Shown: positions 17,286-26,133 of the stretch, piece after piece
How the letters are laid out: every line of letters begins with the position of its first letter
How positions within the stretch are numbered: position 1 is the stretch's first letter
Source: a virus
Virus record (IMG/VR): IMGVR_UViG_3300025626_000021
Coordinates: 1 to 64,000 of that record
Length of the DNA stretch: 64,000 bases
Reading direction: 5' to 3' (one strand)
Made by a program: the position numbers and the translations under genes
Notes under the pieces: model-generated
What the model was told of the DNA's origin: nothing
The model's database searches: none
What the model saw: the letters and a program-made list of their open reading frames with translations, nothing else

Positions 17286-17966
17286 CTATTTGTAACCTAT
17301 TTGCATAAATCTTGTATAAGCAGGTGTAATTAACTGCCCTATAAAATGTGTTTTTGATAATGGATATTTTGCTTTCATGTCGTCTATGCTATCGCATATA
17401 TTAATATGCCCTTCAAAATCTTCGCTATTGTTAGTTTGCATAACAATTAATTGATCATCGTCTGCCGAGTCGAACCATTCGTTATCCATGTGTTCGCAAC
17501 TGGTATTAATAATACAATCGGGTTTGACTCTAATTAGTTCTCCGCCTGTAGTGAATTCCATGTTATGTGTCGACAGCATCGACATGTCTGCCACCACACC
17601 TTTATATTTCCACGAATTTTCGACATATCTTTGATTGAGTTTTTCTGATAGTTCTATTGCTTGTGGGTCTATGTCGATACCATATATACGTTCTATGGTT
17701 AATGCCTTATGTAATGGTTCAACCAAAGTACCTATCCAGCAACCTAAAATAGCAACTGTCATATTACTTGGTAATGGAGTAACTTTATAAAGTTCACCTA
17801 GTAACCAAGTCTTACTTGCTAACTGGCCTTTGCTAAAAGCATCACGTGGATAAACACCCTGATGCTGTATGATATGCTCAAACCAACTAGGGGAAGGTTT
17901 CCAAAAGCCATTATCAATGTACTTTGTTACTTGCTCCCAACTATTTAGATTTATTGTATTGTTCAT
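17286..17966 (-). CDS. class I SAM-dependent methyltransferase-like protein
   Basis: A 226-residue protein with a Rossmann methyltransferase signature. VAILGCWIGT at 71-80 is motif I (SAM-binding loop), and YGIDID at 95-100 ends in the acidic residue that binds the SAM ribose. CIINTSCEHM near 150 is in the motif IV region. The remainder gives no target hint. It follows the 1111-aa repeat protein with a 26-base overlap and ends directly before a strong promoter. Its place in the sugar/modification cluster suggests O- or N-methylation of a sugar or peptide, which is inference. Confidence 0.7.
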   Translation of the reverse strand: MNNTINLNSWEQVTKYIDNGFWKPSPSWFEHIIQHQGVYPRDAFSKGQLASKTWLLGELYKVTPLPSNMTVAILGCWIGTLVEPLHKALTIERIYGIDIDPQAIELSEKLNQRYVENSWKYKGVVADMSMLSTHNMEFTTGGELIRVKPDCIINTSCEHMDNEWFDSADDDQLIVMQTNNSEDFEGHINICDSIDDMKAKYPLSKTHFIGQLITPAYTRFMQIGYK

Positions 17967-20900
17967 TTAACCAGTCGTAATCGTTAATATTATTTAATTG
18001 TTCTAAGTTATCCTTATTTGCTAAAGCGAATGCTTTACCTTCTTCTGCTCCTCGTTTGGCATCATGTCTAAAGTTAGCATCAGGTATAGGATGTAACCAA
18101 GATTCTAAACGTTTCTCACTGTCAGGATCATTACTAAGTGTTAATTTAACACATTCTCTAAAAGCACTACGCCATGTACTAAACGCATCTGTATTAAATC
18201 TAGTTGTACAACTTATTTCAGGCATTGCTTTAAAACGTTTACTAAGTCCTGTGGTAAAGTCTAATCCCCAACTAGTAGCATCTAGTATTTGTTGCCTGTT
18301 AAACAATTTAACACCGCCATAACCGTATTCTTCACCTGTTACAGGATTTTTACTTGCCCATACATGTACTACTTCCTCGTCATAAACATCGGGTATATAA
18401 CTAAAATCAAAGTCCTCACTAATATCAGCATCAGCATCTACTACCCAGAACATATCGCTTTTAACCCTATTTGCCGCTTCTTTGTGTGCATTAAATATGC
18501 CTTTAATGTCTTTGACCCAGGTTGCATCAAACCTTGCTGTAAGACGCTCATATGCAGTTGTAGACCCCGCTTCTTTGTAGGATAGGAACACTATATCGTA
18601 TGGTTTAGACACACTTAGAGCGTCTTTAACGTATTGTAACTTACCCCTTGATGTTTTACTATACTTGATATCATCACTGCTGTAAGACGTTTTAAATACG
18701 TCTAATAGGGGGTTTGGCCACAGCCTTACGCCGCCGTATGCATGTACCTTGCCTGTTCTTGGGTTTAGTTTTTGCCATACATGTAGTTTATCAGCATTCT
18801 CTACAGAAGGTTTAAACTTAGCATTCCAGTTATCATATGTATCTACATTACTGTCAACTGTCCAAAAGTATGCATTATTATCTTGCTCAGCAAAGTCAAT
18901 TAATTGTTGTTTAAGTGGCGTATTATTAAATGTGTACACATTCCATTCTGGCATTTCACTGGCCTGTTTAGGCATTAATTTTAAGTCATCAAATGTATTG
19001 TTGACTATTTCTTTTTCAGTAAAACTGTTATCTAAAAATAAAGCAGTAGGACATAATCTAACATCTGTGTGATCACCATTTTCATTTTGCCACACATGAA
19101 CGTTTTTAATATCCCACTGAGTTGGGTAGTAACTAAAGTCGAACGACTCACAGATTTGTACACAATAGTCTACTACCCAAAACATTTTTGTTTGTGTTTT
19201 TTCTGCACATTTTTTATAAAACTCTGCTACGCCGTCTTTGACATCTTTTGATGTCATTGTGTAAACAGGATACTCTTTTTGTGTGCTACAAATTTTTCTA
19301 ATATATTTTGGTCTGCCTTTTGTTTGTGGCTCTTTAGGACATAAACTTACACCGCCATAATCGTATTGCTTGCCTGTAATAGGATTTAGTTTTTGCCACA
19401 CATGTTGTTTTCCTTCGTCCCATGTATCAGGCACAAAATCAAAATCAAAATCTTCTACTACATCTACGTCTGGGTCAATTACCCAAAACCAATTATTCTT
19501 GCATTTTTCTCTACCTTCATCTTCGTTGGTAAACTTTTCAAAATCTAAATCTTTAAATGGTGCTATGTTATGAATAACTATTTCGGCGTCCTTCCATAAT
19601 TTAGGCACCCAACGTATACCACCCATTTTTTCTGGATACTTATGCTTTAATTGATTACTTAAATGAAATGTGTGAATCATATTCTTTTGAAAGTCAGGCG
19701 GAGTCCAATCTACTTCGTCATCAAATTGATATTCTTTGTCTATTATCCAGCAGTCTTGGGTTACTATATTATAATCTGATGTGTCCTCTACATACAAAAT
19801 AGGGTATTGCTTATATCCTGTAGGTGAATGATCGATATATTTTATATTATCAACATCATATTTTACCGGTACAAGTTTTACTCCACCGCACCTATTGTCG
19901 CTTACATTTGTTACTGCTTTAGGATATTTGTGTGTTAATTGATTTGGTATCTTAAAAATGTGTATAGTTTTTTGATCATATCTATGCGGAATATAATTAA
20001 ACACATTGTCTACCTCGTGCTCATCATCAATAAGCCAGAACATTTTAGTTCTACTTTTACGAGCATAAGTTTCATAGTCGCCTAAGTTATTTGTGTAAAA
20101 TACATCGTAACGAATAGGGCAAATGTTGTTTTGATATTTGTGTTTAGTTATATCAAAATCTTTATGGACTAGCCTAATACCGCCGCATCTGTTATCCCAT
20201 GGGTCTTCAAAATCTGCAGGGTATCTTTCTTCTAAATATCCTGGTATTTTGAAAACATGTATATATTCTTGTTCATATTCTGCAGGCACAAACAATAACT
20301 TACCATTAAAATCAAATTCTCTATCAACTATCCAAAACCACTCGGTTTTACTACGTTCAGCATATTCGCTATATGTTTCAGAAGTGAATTCGTCTTCATC
20401 TATATAAAACACATCATACTGTTCGTCTTCTATAGGACATGCAGGATGAATCTTTGTTTCTGCTGATTCCCATTTTTGAGGTACCAGTCTGACACCTCCC
20501 ATTGCTAATGGATATGTTTCTGTTAGTTGATACGGCATCCTAAAAGTATGTATCATGTCGTCATCAAACGGACTTGGTACCCAATCAAATGTTTTTAAAT
20601 TAACTTTGTGTTTGCTGTCTACTAGCCACACATAGTCTTCTTTAAAAGTATTACGTTGCGAGTAGTCATTAATATCTTTAACAAAGATAACAGGGTATTC
20701 AACACTAGCATCTAAGTAACTGTGATATTTTGTATTGGCTGTTAACCATTCTCTAGGAAATAATTTTATGCCTCCTTCTTGAGCAGGGTACTTATGCTCT
20801 AATTGTCCACGCAGGTGAAAACTGTGTATAAAGTCTGGTTCAAAATTACCAGGTGCCCAGTTAATATCGTTATTAAGTTTATATTCTGGGTCAACACACC

Positions 20901-21276
20901 ATACATGCGATGAAAGATTGTTATTATTAAAATAGTCTTTTGGTTCTGCCTGATATAAAATATCAAAACTCTTTTTGCACACAATTTCGTTTATATATGA
21001 TGTATCTGTGTTTTCATAATTTGTTGGATATAGCGATACACCACCATAGTTGTTACTGTCCCACTTCCACTTGTGAATAAAGTTTTCAGTGTAGTGTGAG
21101 GGAACATATCTAAATACTTCATAGTCTGTTACTTCTATGTTATTTTCTACTATAAAAAATAATTTTGTTTTAGAAATTTTTGATATCTTTTTTAAGTCAA
21201 TGTCATCTACTTTCCTTGCAAATGGAAAATTATCTTTGAGACTTTGGTTTTCACCTATGTAAAAAATATCATACAT
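17941..21276 (-). CDS. giant repeat protein made of about ten glycosyltransferase-like modules
   Basis: An 1111-residue protein built from about ten tandem modules of roughly 90-110 residues. Each has a hydrophobic strand ending in aromatic-W-(V/I/L)-(V/I)-D (examples: WFWIVD, MFWLID, WFWVID, MFWVVD), then a (Y/F)xPxxxD stretch, H(V/I/T)(W/F), and a GG(V/I)(K/R/S)L(V/C/W)P strand. Only the last module (from about 892) is complete, with DIVFLSYKEA, AHKEAAN, FWVVDADADI (DxD at 947-951) and YGYGGVKLF. It resembles the separate protein at 10168-11133. The earlier modules mostly lack the metal site, so they may bind sugars or act as a ruler while the last is catalytic. This reading is inference. 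It overlaps both neighbours. Confidence 0.6.
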   Translation of the reverse strand: MYDIFYIGENQSLKDNFPFARKVDDIDLKKISKISKTKLFFIVENNIEVTDYEVFRYVPSHYTENFIHKWKWDSNNYGGVSLYPTNYENTDTSYINEIVCKKSFDILYQAEPKDYFNNNNLSSHVWCVDPEYKLNNDINWAPGNFEPDFIHSFHLRGQLEHKYPAQEGGIKLFPREWLTANTKYHSYLDASVEYPVIFVKDINDYSQRNTFKEDYVWLVDSKHKVNLKTFDWVPSPFDDDMIHTFRMPYQLTETYPLAMGGVRLVPQKWESAETKIHPACPIEDEQYDVFYIDEDEFTSETYSEYAERSKTEWFWIVDREFDFNGKLLFVPAEYEQEYIHVFKIPGYLEERYPADFEDPWDNRCGGIRLVHKDFDITKHKYQNNICPIRYDVFYTNNLGDYETYARKSRTKMFWLIDDEHEVDNVFNYIPHRYDQKTIHIFKIPNQLTHKYPKAVTNVSDNRCGGVKLVPVKYDVDNIKYIDHSPTGYKQYPILYVEDTSDYNIVTQDCWIIDKEYQFDDEVDWTPPDFQKNMIHTFHLSNQLKHKYPEKMGGIRWVPKLWKDAEIVIHNIAPFKDLDFEKFTNEDEGREKCKNNWFWVIDPDVDVVEDFDFDFVPDTWDEGKQHVWQKLNPITGKQYDYGGVSLCPKEPQTKGRPKYIRKICSTQKEYPVYTMTSKDVKDGVAEFYKKCAEKTQTKMFWVVDYCVQICESFDFSYYPTQWDIKNVHVWQNENGDHTDVRLCPTALFLDNSFTEKEIVNNTFDDLKLMPKQASEMPEWNVYTFNNTPLKQQLIDFAEQDNNAYFWTVDSNVDTYDNWNAKFKPSVENADKLHVWQKLNPRTGKVHAYGGVRLWPNPLLDVFKTSYSSDDIKYSKTSRGKLQYVKDALSVSKPYDIVFLSYKEAGSTTAYERLTARFDATWVKDIKGIFNAHKEAANRVKSDMFWVVDADADISEDFDFSYIPDVYDEEVVHVWASKNPVTGEEYGYGGVKLFNRQQILDATSWGLDFTTGLSKRFKAMPEISCTTRFNTDAFSTWRSAFRECVKLTLSNDPDSEKRLESWLHPIPDANFRHDAKRGAEEGKAFALANKDNLEQLNNINDYDWLNEQYNKSK

Positions 21277-21517
21277 TTCTTTCTGCTTCTAAGTTGTCTA
21301 CTACTGTTTGTACTAATGTGCTAATATGCTGTACTTCAGCATTTATTTTGTTATAACGATCTTGTAATTGTTTGCCCCATACAGGACATACACCAATATG
21401 ATCCGGCAAAGTTCCACCACAGGTAGTACACTTACCTTGTAACTTTTTCTTAATCGTCCTTAGTGTGGACTGGGACGTTATATTTTTCTTCGAAGTCTGC
21501 GGCATCGTTCTCATCAT
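21269..21517 (-). CDS. small zinc-ribbon-like protein overlapping carbamoyltransferase
   Basis: The frame has ATGs at 21517, 21514 and 21505, all inside the 3' end of the carbamoyltransferase gene, so the true start is uncertain. A start near 21450 with a rare codon is also possible. The product has Lys-rich and helical parts around CTTCGG and VCPVW, which gives three Cys that could bind zinc, then a C-terminal helix (NAEVQHISTLVQTVVDN). The gene is followed by the 1111-aa protein with an 8-base overlap. No function is recognised; a small adaptor or regulatory protein is possible. Confidence 0.5.
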   Translation of the reverse strand: MMRTMPQTSKKNITSQSTLRTIKKKLQGKCTTCGGTLPDHIGVCPVWGKQLQDRYNKINAEVQHISTLVQTVVDNLEAERNV

Positions 21518-22988
21518 TGACTATAGGCATGCCTTTGATATTTAAACTAGTATTCAGTATCATTGGGCAACCTGTCTCGTTATAAAATTGTGTCATTAGT
21601 TCATACAAGTCTGGGTGTTCAGATTCATTAACTGTTTGCACTCTGCTTGTACCATCTGCATGAACTATTGCTGGAAATTCTTTTGGCTTTTTGCATTTTG
21701 CAACAAATTGCATATAAGGAGCATTACTAATATGCCCTGGCATTTCAAAATATTCGTGTACATGCTCTTCTAATATAATTGGTGCAAAAGGTCTAAATTC
21801 TTGTCTACGTTTTATTTTGTTTACTTTGTCTTTAATTTTATTACCACGTGGGTCAGCACACAAAGTTCTGTTACCCAATGCTCTTGGCCCAAACTCTGCA
21901 GGGCCATTAGCAATACCAAATATTTCACCTTTAAGTAGACTTGCTAATGATTTCTTAATAGGGTAATCGCCTCTAATACTATTACCTAAATATGCACCAG
22001 TCCAATTTACTTTATTACCAGTTACATTATAGTAATGTAAAGCGGCGGCACCTAAACTGCTACCAGCATCGCCTGGGTTAGGCATAATGTGTACGTTTTC
22101 AAATAACTTAAATAGATTACCGTTAGCAACACAATTTAAAGCACACCCGCCCATGAATACTAAATTTTTGCTGTTTATTTTTATTAAAGCATGTCTGGCA
22201 TATTCAAATATACGTTTTTCTGCTACAGCCTGAGCACTAGCGGCTATGTCGTAATCTAAACTGTGATGTCCCCATTCATCAATTAATGCACATTTGTCTC
22301 TGCCTAAATAATTAGCAGGCACACCCTTTTGCAAATTTTTTGTCATTTCAATAACATTTGCTGGTTCGTTACAATCAGCATCTACAAAAAATTCTTGATG
22401 CATAGCAGTTTCATAAATGGGTTTACCGTATGCGGCCATGCCCATTAAAACATATTCGTCTTCCATTGGTTTCAGACCAACATGGGCCGTCATAGCACTA
22501 TAAAATAATCCTAGACTGCTAGGAAATTTTGTGCTGTGTATTTTCTTAAGATTACCTTTCTTCCATTGCCATGTAGTTGCAGTATCGAATTCGCCAATAG
22601 CATCGATACAGATAACAGCACACTCATCAAAGTCACTAGTTAATACACCAGCGGCGGCATGTGTTTCGTGATGCCAGTAAGTTTTAATTGGAATGCCATG
22701 TAACTCTGGGAAAAAATCTTTGATCCATGATTTCATTGTTGGTTCTAGTAATGCTCTCCAATTACCTGCATATATATTTCTTAGTTTTTTTGCCCATGGT
22801 TTTTCGTGTAATACAATTACATCTGGCTTGCCAAACTTTAAGCAGTCAGCAATCATATCGTGATTTAAGTATGGGTCGTTTTTGAATTTGCTGTATCTTT
22901 CGGAATGTGAAGCATACAGAATTTCGCCATCTTCTACAACGGTGGCGGCGGCATCATGAAATAAAAAACTTAAACCGAGAATACGCAT
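21450..22988 (-). CDS. carbamoyltransferase (NodU/TobZ/CmcH family)
   Basis: A 512-residue enzyme that uses carbamoyl phosphate and ATP to carbamoylate a hydroxyl, usually of a sugar or nucleoside. The N-terminal half has the ASKHA/Kae1-like features: GLSFLFHDAAATVVEDGEI at the start, YWHHETHAAAG with metal-binding His residues, CIDAIGE, and MGGCALNC. The C-terminal YrdC-like domain has EFGPRALGNR and DPRG. The family is frequent in cyanophages and other marine T4-like phages, where its role is unknown. The C-terminal end is rather short and reads PIVNDENDAADF. In this cluster, decoration of a glycan is the simplest proposal. Confidence 0.88.
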   Translation of the reverse strand: MRILGLSFLFHDAAATVVEDGEILYASHSERYSKFKNDPYLNHDMIADCLKFGKPDVIVLHEKPWAKKLRNIYAGNWRALLEPTMKSWIKDFFPELHGIPIKTYWHHETHAAAGVLTSDFDECAVICIDAIGEFDTATTWQWKKGNLKKIHSTKFPSSLGLFYSAMTAHVGLKPMEDEYVLMGMAAYGKPIYETAMHQEFFVDADCNEPANVIEMTKNLQKGVPANYLGRDKCALIDEWGHHSLDYDIAASAQAVAEKRIFEYARHALIKINSKNLVFMGGCALNCVANGNLFKLFENVHIMPNPGDAGSSLGAAALHYYNVTGNKVNWTGAYLGNSIRGDYPIKKSLASLLKGEIFGIANGPAEFGPRALGNRTLCADPRGNKIKDKVNKIKRRQEFRPFAPIILEEHVHEYFEMPGHISNAPYMQFVAKCKKPKEFPAIVHADGTSRVQTVNESEHPDLYELMTQFYNETGCPMILNTSLNIKGMPIVNDENDAADFEEKYNVPVHTKDD

Positions 22989-22992
22989 TTTA

Positions 22993-23169
22993 TTATCTGT
23001 AAATAAAAGGGTCTCTTTTTCTCAATTCTTCTAACTTCTTTTGTATAAGTTTTTCTTTGTCTGTCAGTTTTGACTGTTCCGAAGTATCGTTACCGTGTTC
23101 GTCTCGATCCTCATTACCGTCATGATTAAGTTCTGTGAGTTCTTTCTGTGTTTTCTTGTAGTCGTTCAT
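22993..23169 (-). CDS. small charged protein, 58 aa
   Basis: A short open frame that fills most of the gap between two larger genes. ATG 23169 to TAA 22993-22995 leaves 4 bases before the next ATG. The product is hydrophilic, with an acidic middle (HDGNEDRDEHGND) and a basic, probably helical second half (KEKLIQKKLEELRKR). The ribosome site is weak, and a CATAAATA box ends only 5 bases before the ATG. It is probably real because of its fit, but no function is recognisable. Confidence 0.5.
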   Translation of the reverse strand: MNDYKKTQKELTELNHDGNEDRDEHGNDTSEQSKLTDKEKLIQKKLEELRKRDPFIYR

Positions 23170-23182
23170 AACAGTATTTATG

Positions 23183-24766
23183 CTATTTTAAAATGTCATC
23201 TATTAATTTATCGTATATTTTAGCACAGGTTTTTGCATTAAAGAACAGTTGTCTATTATGTTCTAACTTGTCTTTGATTGCATCTATGTGCAATGTTGTA
23301 TTAGCAATGTGTGTTACTTGTTTTTTAATAGCCTTAAATCTTTCGTCATCAAGTTCTATATCGTCGTAACTTTCATCAAACCATTCTGGAAAAGTTTCAA
23401 ATCCTATGCTTCTTAAATGCCTTAGTGTACCAGGGTGTGTAATTAATAAGAACGGGTGACCGTACATAATAGGCTTCAATGTTTTTTCTGTTATAAATCC
23501 TATCTCTTGTGGTATTTGATCATAGTATGGATAACCATCGCTTTTAGGTATGTACTGATGAAATATACCTTTTTGTAAAACTAAATTTGCAGTATAACTG
23601 CTTTCAGTAACTAAACTTATTTCTGTATTAGCATACCATTTCCAATTAACCCATCTATCTCTAAATTCGTACTGTGAGGTACTGTCATTATTAAATAAGT
23701 CAGGATTGACAGCATATTTATTATCCTCTAAATCATCATCTAGAATAATAGGTAAATATTCGCTTGTCTTATCAAATTCTTCTTGGTTAAGTCTTTCACC
23801 TAATATAATTTCTGATTGGTGGTTTAAATGTTCGTAGTCGGTTCTGTCAACGCCATGATTATAAAATGGTTTATTAGGGTCTAATGAAAATCTTGCACTT
23901 GCAATACAATTATCAATTAATCTATTTCCGTCGTTATCAAATGTATTAACTAAATGATTTAAAATAAAAAAGCGATGCTCTTTCATATAGTTATTCATAC
24001 ATAAAAACTTTTTAGGTTTATTGTCTACATATATTTTTTCTGGTTCGAATGTAGCATATTCTAAAGGACTACTATGTTTAGACGTTGATGCTATTTTATT
24101 GTTTTGTTCGTGTAAAATAAAAAAATCTATTTCTATTAAATCTATTTTAAAGTGTTCTTTGATCTGTTGTTTAATAGTTTTATGATCCTTTGGCAATTGA
24201 TTATTAAATTGTGATGTAAGTAATTTAACAAAACTTGTGTCTTCAAAACAACTGTTGAGCCAAAAGAATAATTTATGTAAACTGTATGTTTCTGCTTCAA
24301 ACGAATTATCTATTGCTACTTTTATACCGATATCATGACACTTACGCCAAAAACTATAGGGCAAAGAATACGAATACAATCTATGTAAAATTATAATTAA
24401 TGTACAATCCTGATCATTTATATAATTTTCTATATTTCCAATATAAGAACTATCTAAAATAGATTCTACAATCATATTGTGTTTTAAAAATTCTTTGAAT
24501 ATACCATCTTGCTCGTGTGCAAAATGCTGAGACTCCCATTGGTCAATCATATACGCATTCTGCCAATCTAATTTGTATCTCTTAACACCGTTGCCTGTTA
24601 GTATGTCAAAATCAAAATCATGATATTCATTCCATGATGCTTCTGGTCCTGGATCTGTAAAAGGAAAAATATGTGTGGGTGGATACATTTCCTCTGGGTG
24701 TTGAGATTTATATTCTAGTATTGCATTGCCTGTTATGTTTACAAATTTTACTGTATTATTTTCCAT
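23183..24766 (-). CDS. glycosyltransferase-like protein A of a paralogous pair
   Basis: A 527-residue protein with no certain family. The C-terminal 150 residues contain a block shared with the upstream neighbour (24748-26133): SLVTESSY, then FITEKTLKPIMYGHPFLLI, then a GFETFPEWFDESYDD segment. This TEKT-x-KP-(hydrophobic)-GHP layout is seen in bacterial and phage glycosyltransferase-like proteins related to GT-B/GT10 enzymes, where the Glu and Lys contact the nucleotide sugar. The N-terminal 350 residues look like an alpha/beta fold. It overlaps the upstream gene by 19 bases. Glycosyltransferase is an inference from the motif and context. Confidence 0.45.
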   Translation of the reverse strand: MENNTVKFVNITGNAILEYKSQHPEEMYPPTHIFPFTDPGPEASWNEYHDFDFDILTGNGVKRYKLDWQNAYMIDQWESQHFAHEQDGIFKEFLKHNMIVESILDSSYIGNIENYINDQDCTLIIILHRLYSYSLPYSFWRKCHDIGIKVAIDNSFEAETYSLHKLFFWLNSCFEDTSFVKLLTSQFNNQLPKDHKTIKQQIKEHFKIDLIEIDFFILHEQNNKIASTSKHSSPLEYATFEPEKIYVDNKPKKFLCMNNYMKEHRFFILNHLVNTFDNDGNRLIDNCIASARFSLDPNKPFYNHGVDRTDYEHLNHQSEIILGERLNQEEFDKTSEYLPIILDDDLEDNKYAVNPDLFNNDSTSQYEFRDRWVNWKWYANTEISLVTESSYTANLVLQKGIFHQYIPKSDGYPYYDQIPQEIGFITEKTLKPIMYGHPFLLITHPGTLRHLRSIGFETFPEWFDESYDDIELDDERFKAIKKQVTHIANTTLHIDAIKDKLEHNRQLFFNAKTCAKIYDKLIDDILK

Positions 24767-26133
24767 AATGTATCCATGTGTTCTAGTAATTTTCTATTGT
24801 CGTAAAAGTTATGAAAGTTATGTACAATTTTACCTAGTGTATGGTAATCAAATCTTTCATAGTCAAATGTCATAGCATTACTTAATATTGTGTTATATCT
24901 GTTTTTGTCATTGAGTGTGTCGTAACTTATATCGAACTCACTATCAAATGTTTCAAATCCTTGATTTTTTAGAACTGTATTTGTGTCTATATTTCCAATT
25001 ACCATGTAAGGGTGACCATACATTAGAGGCTTATATGTTTTTTCAGTAACGAATGCTCTCTTTAAATTATGATTATATTCCTCTGGCATATCTGGTAACT
25101 GATTAATAAATTCATCATCGTAATATGTTTCGGTTACTAAAGAATAATATGTATCTTTATATACATCATTAATAAATGATCTATCGTCGCTTTTCTGATA
25201 GATGTCTTGCATAACAGGAATAATTAATTCTTCTGTGTTTTCTTTAACAAATTGTAACAATGTTTCAGGTGTTTCGTTATAAAATGTACACTCTCTTCTA
25301 AGCCTTTCTGAATAGTCGCCTGATTCTAGTTCTTGAAAAAATCCATGCGAATTCTTTATTTCATAGAACTCGTCTGCTCGTTTTGTTGGTTGTTGATATC
25401 CCCATCTAGCAGTAACAAGATTTCGATGTGTCATTCCTCTTTCTTTTAGCCATTTAATTAATGCTATTCTATGAAATCTTGGTTTGAGATTTAAACATAA
25501 AAAATCATATTTTTTTTGTGCTCTAAAATTTTTCTGTATAGTATCAATACTATACTTTCCGTCACGTAATTTTTCTTTACCGATACATGCTTCGTTAATT
25601 CTAAAGTAGTTAAAAAAGCCTAAGTCTACTGAAGTTTTTTCTTTGAACCTTAGTAGTAAATCCTCGTCATTAGACACAATGTCGCCGCCTACAAGCAACA
25701 TCCAGTTATCAGGTGTACCAATATAGTCTTTTATTGTTGTTATAAGAGGCATATAAGTATCTATTTCTGCCTCAAACAAGTAGTCTAGCACTACACGAGT
25801 TTTTTTACTATTAACTAAATATTCTATCTCCTTGGTGTTGAGCCGTGCTAATGCACTTGGATGAATTACAAAAACATCATATTCTCTTATCTTGCTAGTA
25901 TCACTTTCTTCTATTATTTCAAAAGGAACAAGGCCTTTTGTATCTGCATCATACACATTCATAGTAATCATATCTTCGTTAAGTTCTTTTAAGTAACTAT
26001 GTGTTCGTTGATGTATAATTCTATTCCAGCATAGTTGCATAAAAACAGAATCTTCTTTAAAGAAGTGTTGCTGTAACTCTTCGTTAATTTCTTTTGTAGG
26101 ATCGTTTTGGTGTACTGCTACTTTCATTCGCAT
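24748..26133 (-). CDS. glycosyltransferase-like protein B of a paralogous pair
   Basis: A 461-residue relative of the downstream 527-residue protein. The shared C-terminal block reads SLVTETYYDD, then FVTEKTYKPLMYGHPYMVI, then GFETFDSEFDISYD. The central part has KYDFLCLNLKPRFHRIALI, equivalent to KPKKFLCMNNYMKEHRFFI of the paralogue, so homology runs over most of the length. It overlaps its radical SAM neighbour by 10 bases and its paralogue by 19, so the three are probably made from one message. As for the paralogue, a sugar-transfer role is inferred. Confidence 0.45.
   Translation of the reverse strand: MRMKVAVHQNDPTKEINEELQQHFFKEDSVFMQLCWNRIIHQRTHSYLKELNEDMITMNVYDADTKGLVPFEIIEESDTSKIREYDVFVIHPSALARLNTKEIEYLVNSKKTRVVLDYLFEAEIDTYMPLITTIKDYIGTPDNWMLLVGGDIVSNDEDLLLRFKEKTSVDLGFFNYFRINEACIGKEKLRDGKYSIDTIQKNFRAQKKYDFLCLNLKPRFHRIALIKWLKERGMTHRNLVTARWGYQQPTKRADEFYEIKNSHGFFQELESGDYSERLRRECTFYNETPETLLQFVKENTEELIIPVMQDIYQKSDDRSFINDVYKDTYYSLVTETYYDDEFINQLPDMPEEYNHNLKRAFVTEKTYKPLMYGHPYMVIGNIDTNTVLKNQGFETFDSEFDISYDTLNDKNRYNTILSNAMTFDYERFDYHTLGKIVHNFHNFYDNRKLLEHMDTLWKIIQ

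Noticed and set aside
18056-20407. Several + strand open frames opposite the 1111-aa protein gene
   Set aside because: They are shadows of a repeat-rich - strand gene: no ribosome sites, promoters or domains, and they follow the repeat spacing of the real gene.
17941-21276. CRISPR-like or tandem DNA repeats in the repeat protein gene
   Set aside because: The repeats are at protein level with diverged DNA and have no uniform repeat-spacer pattern.
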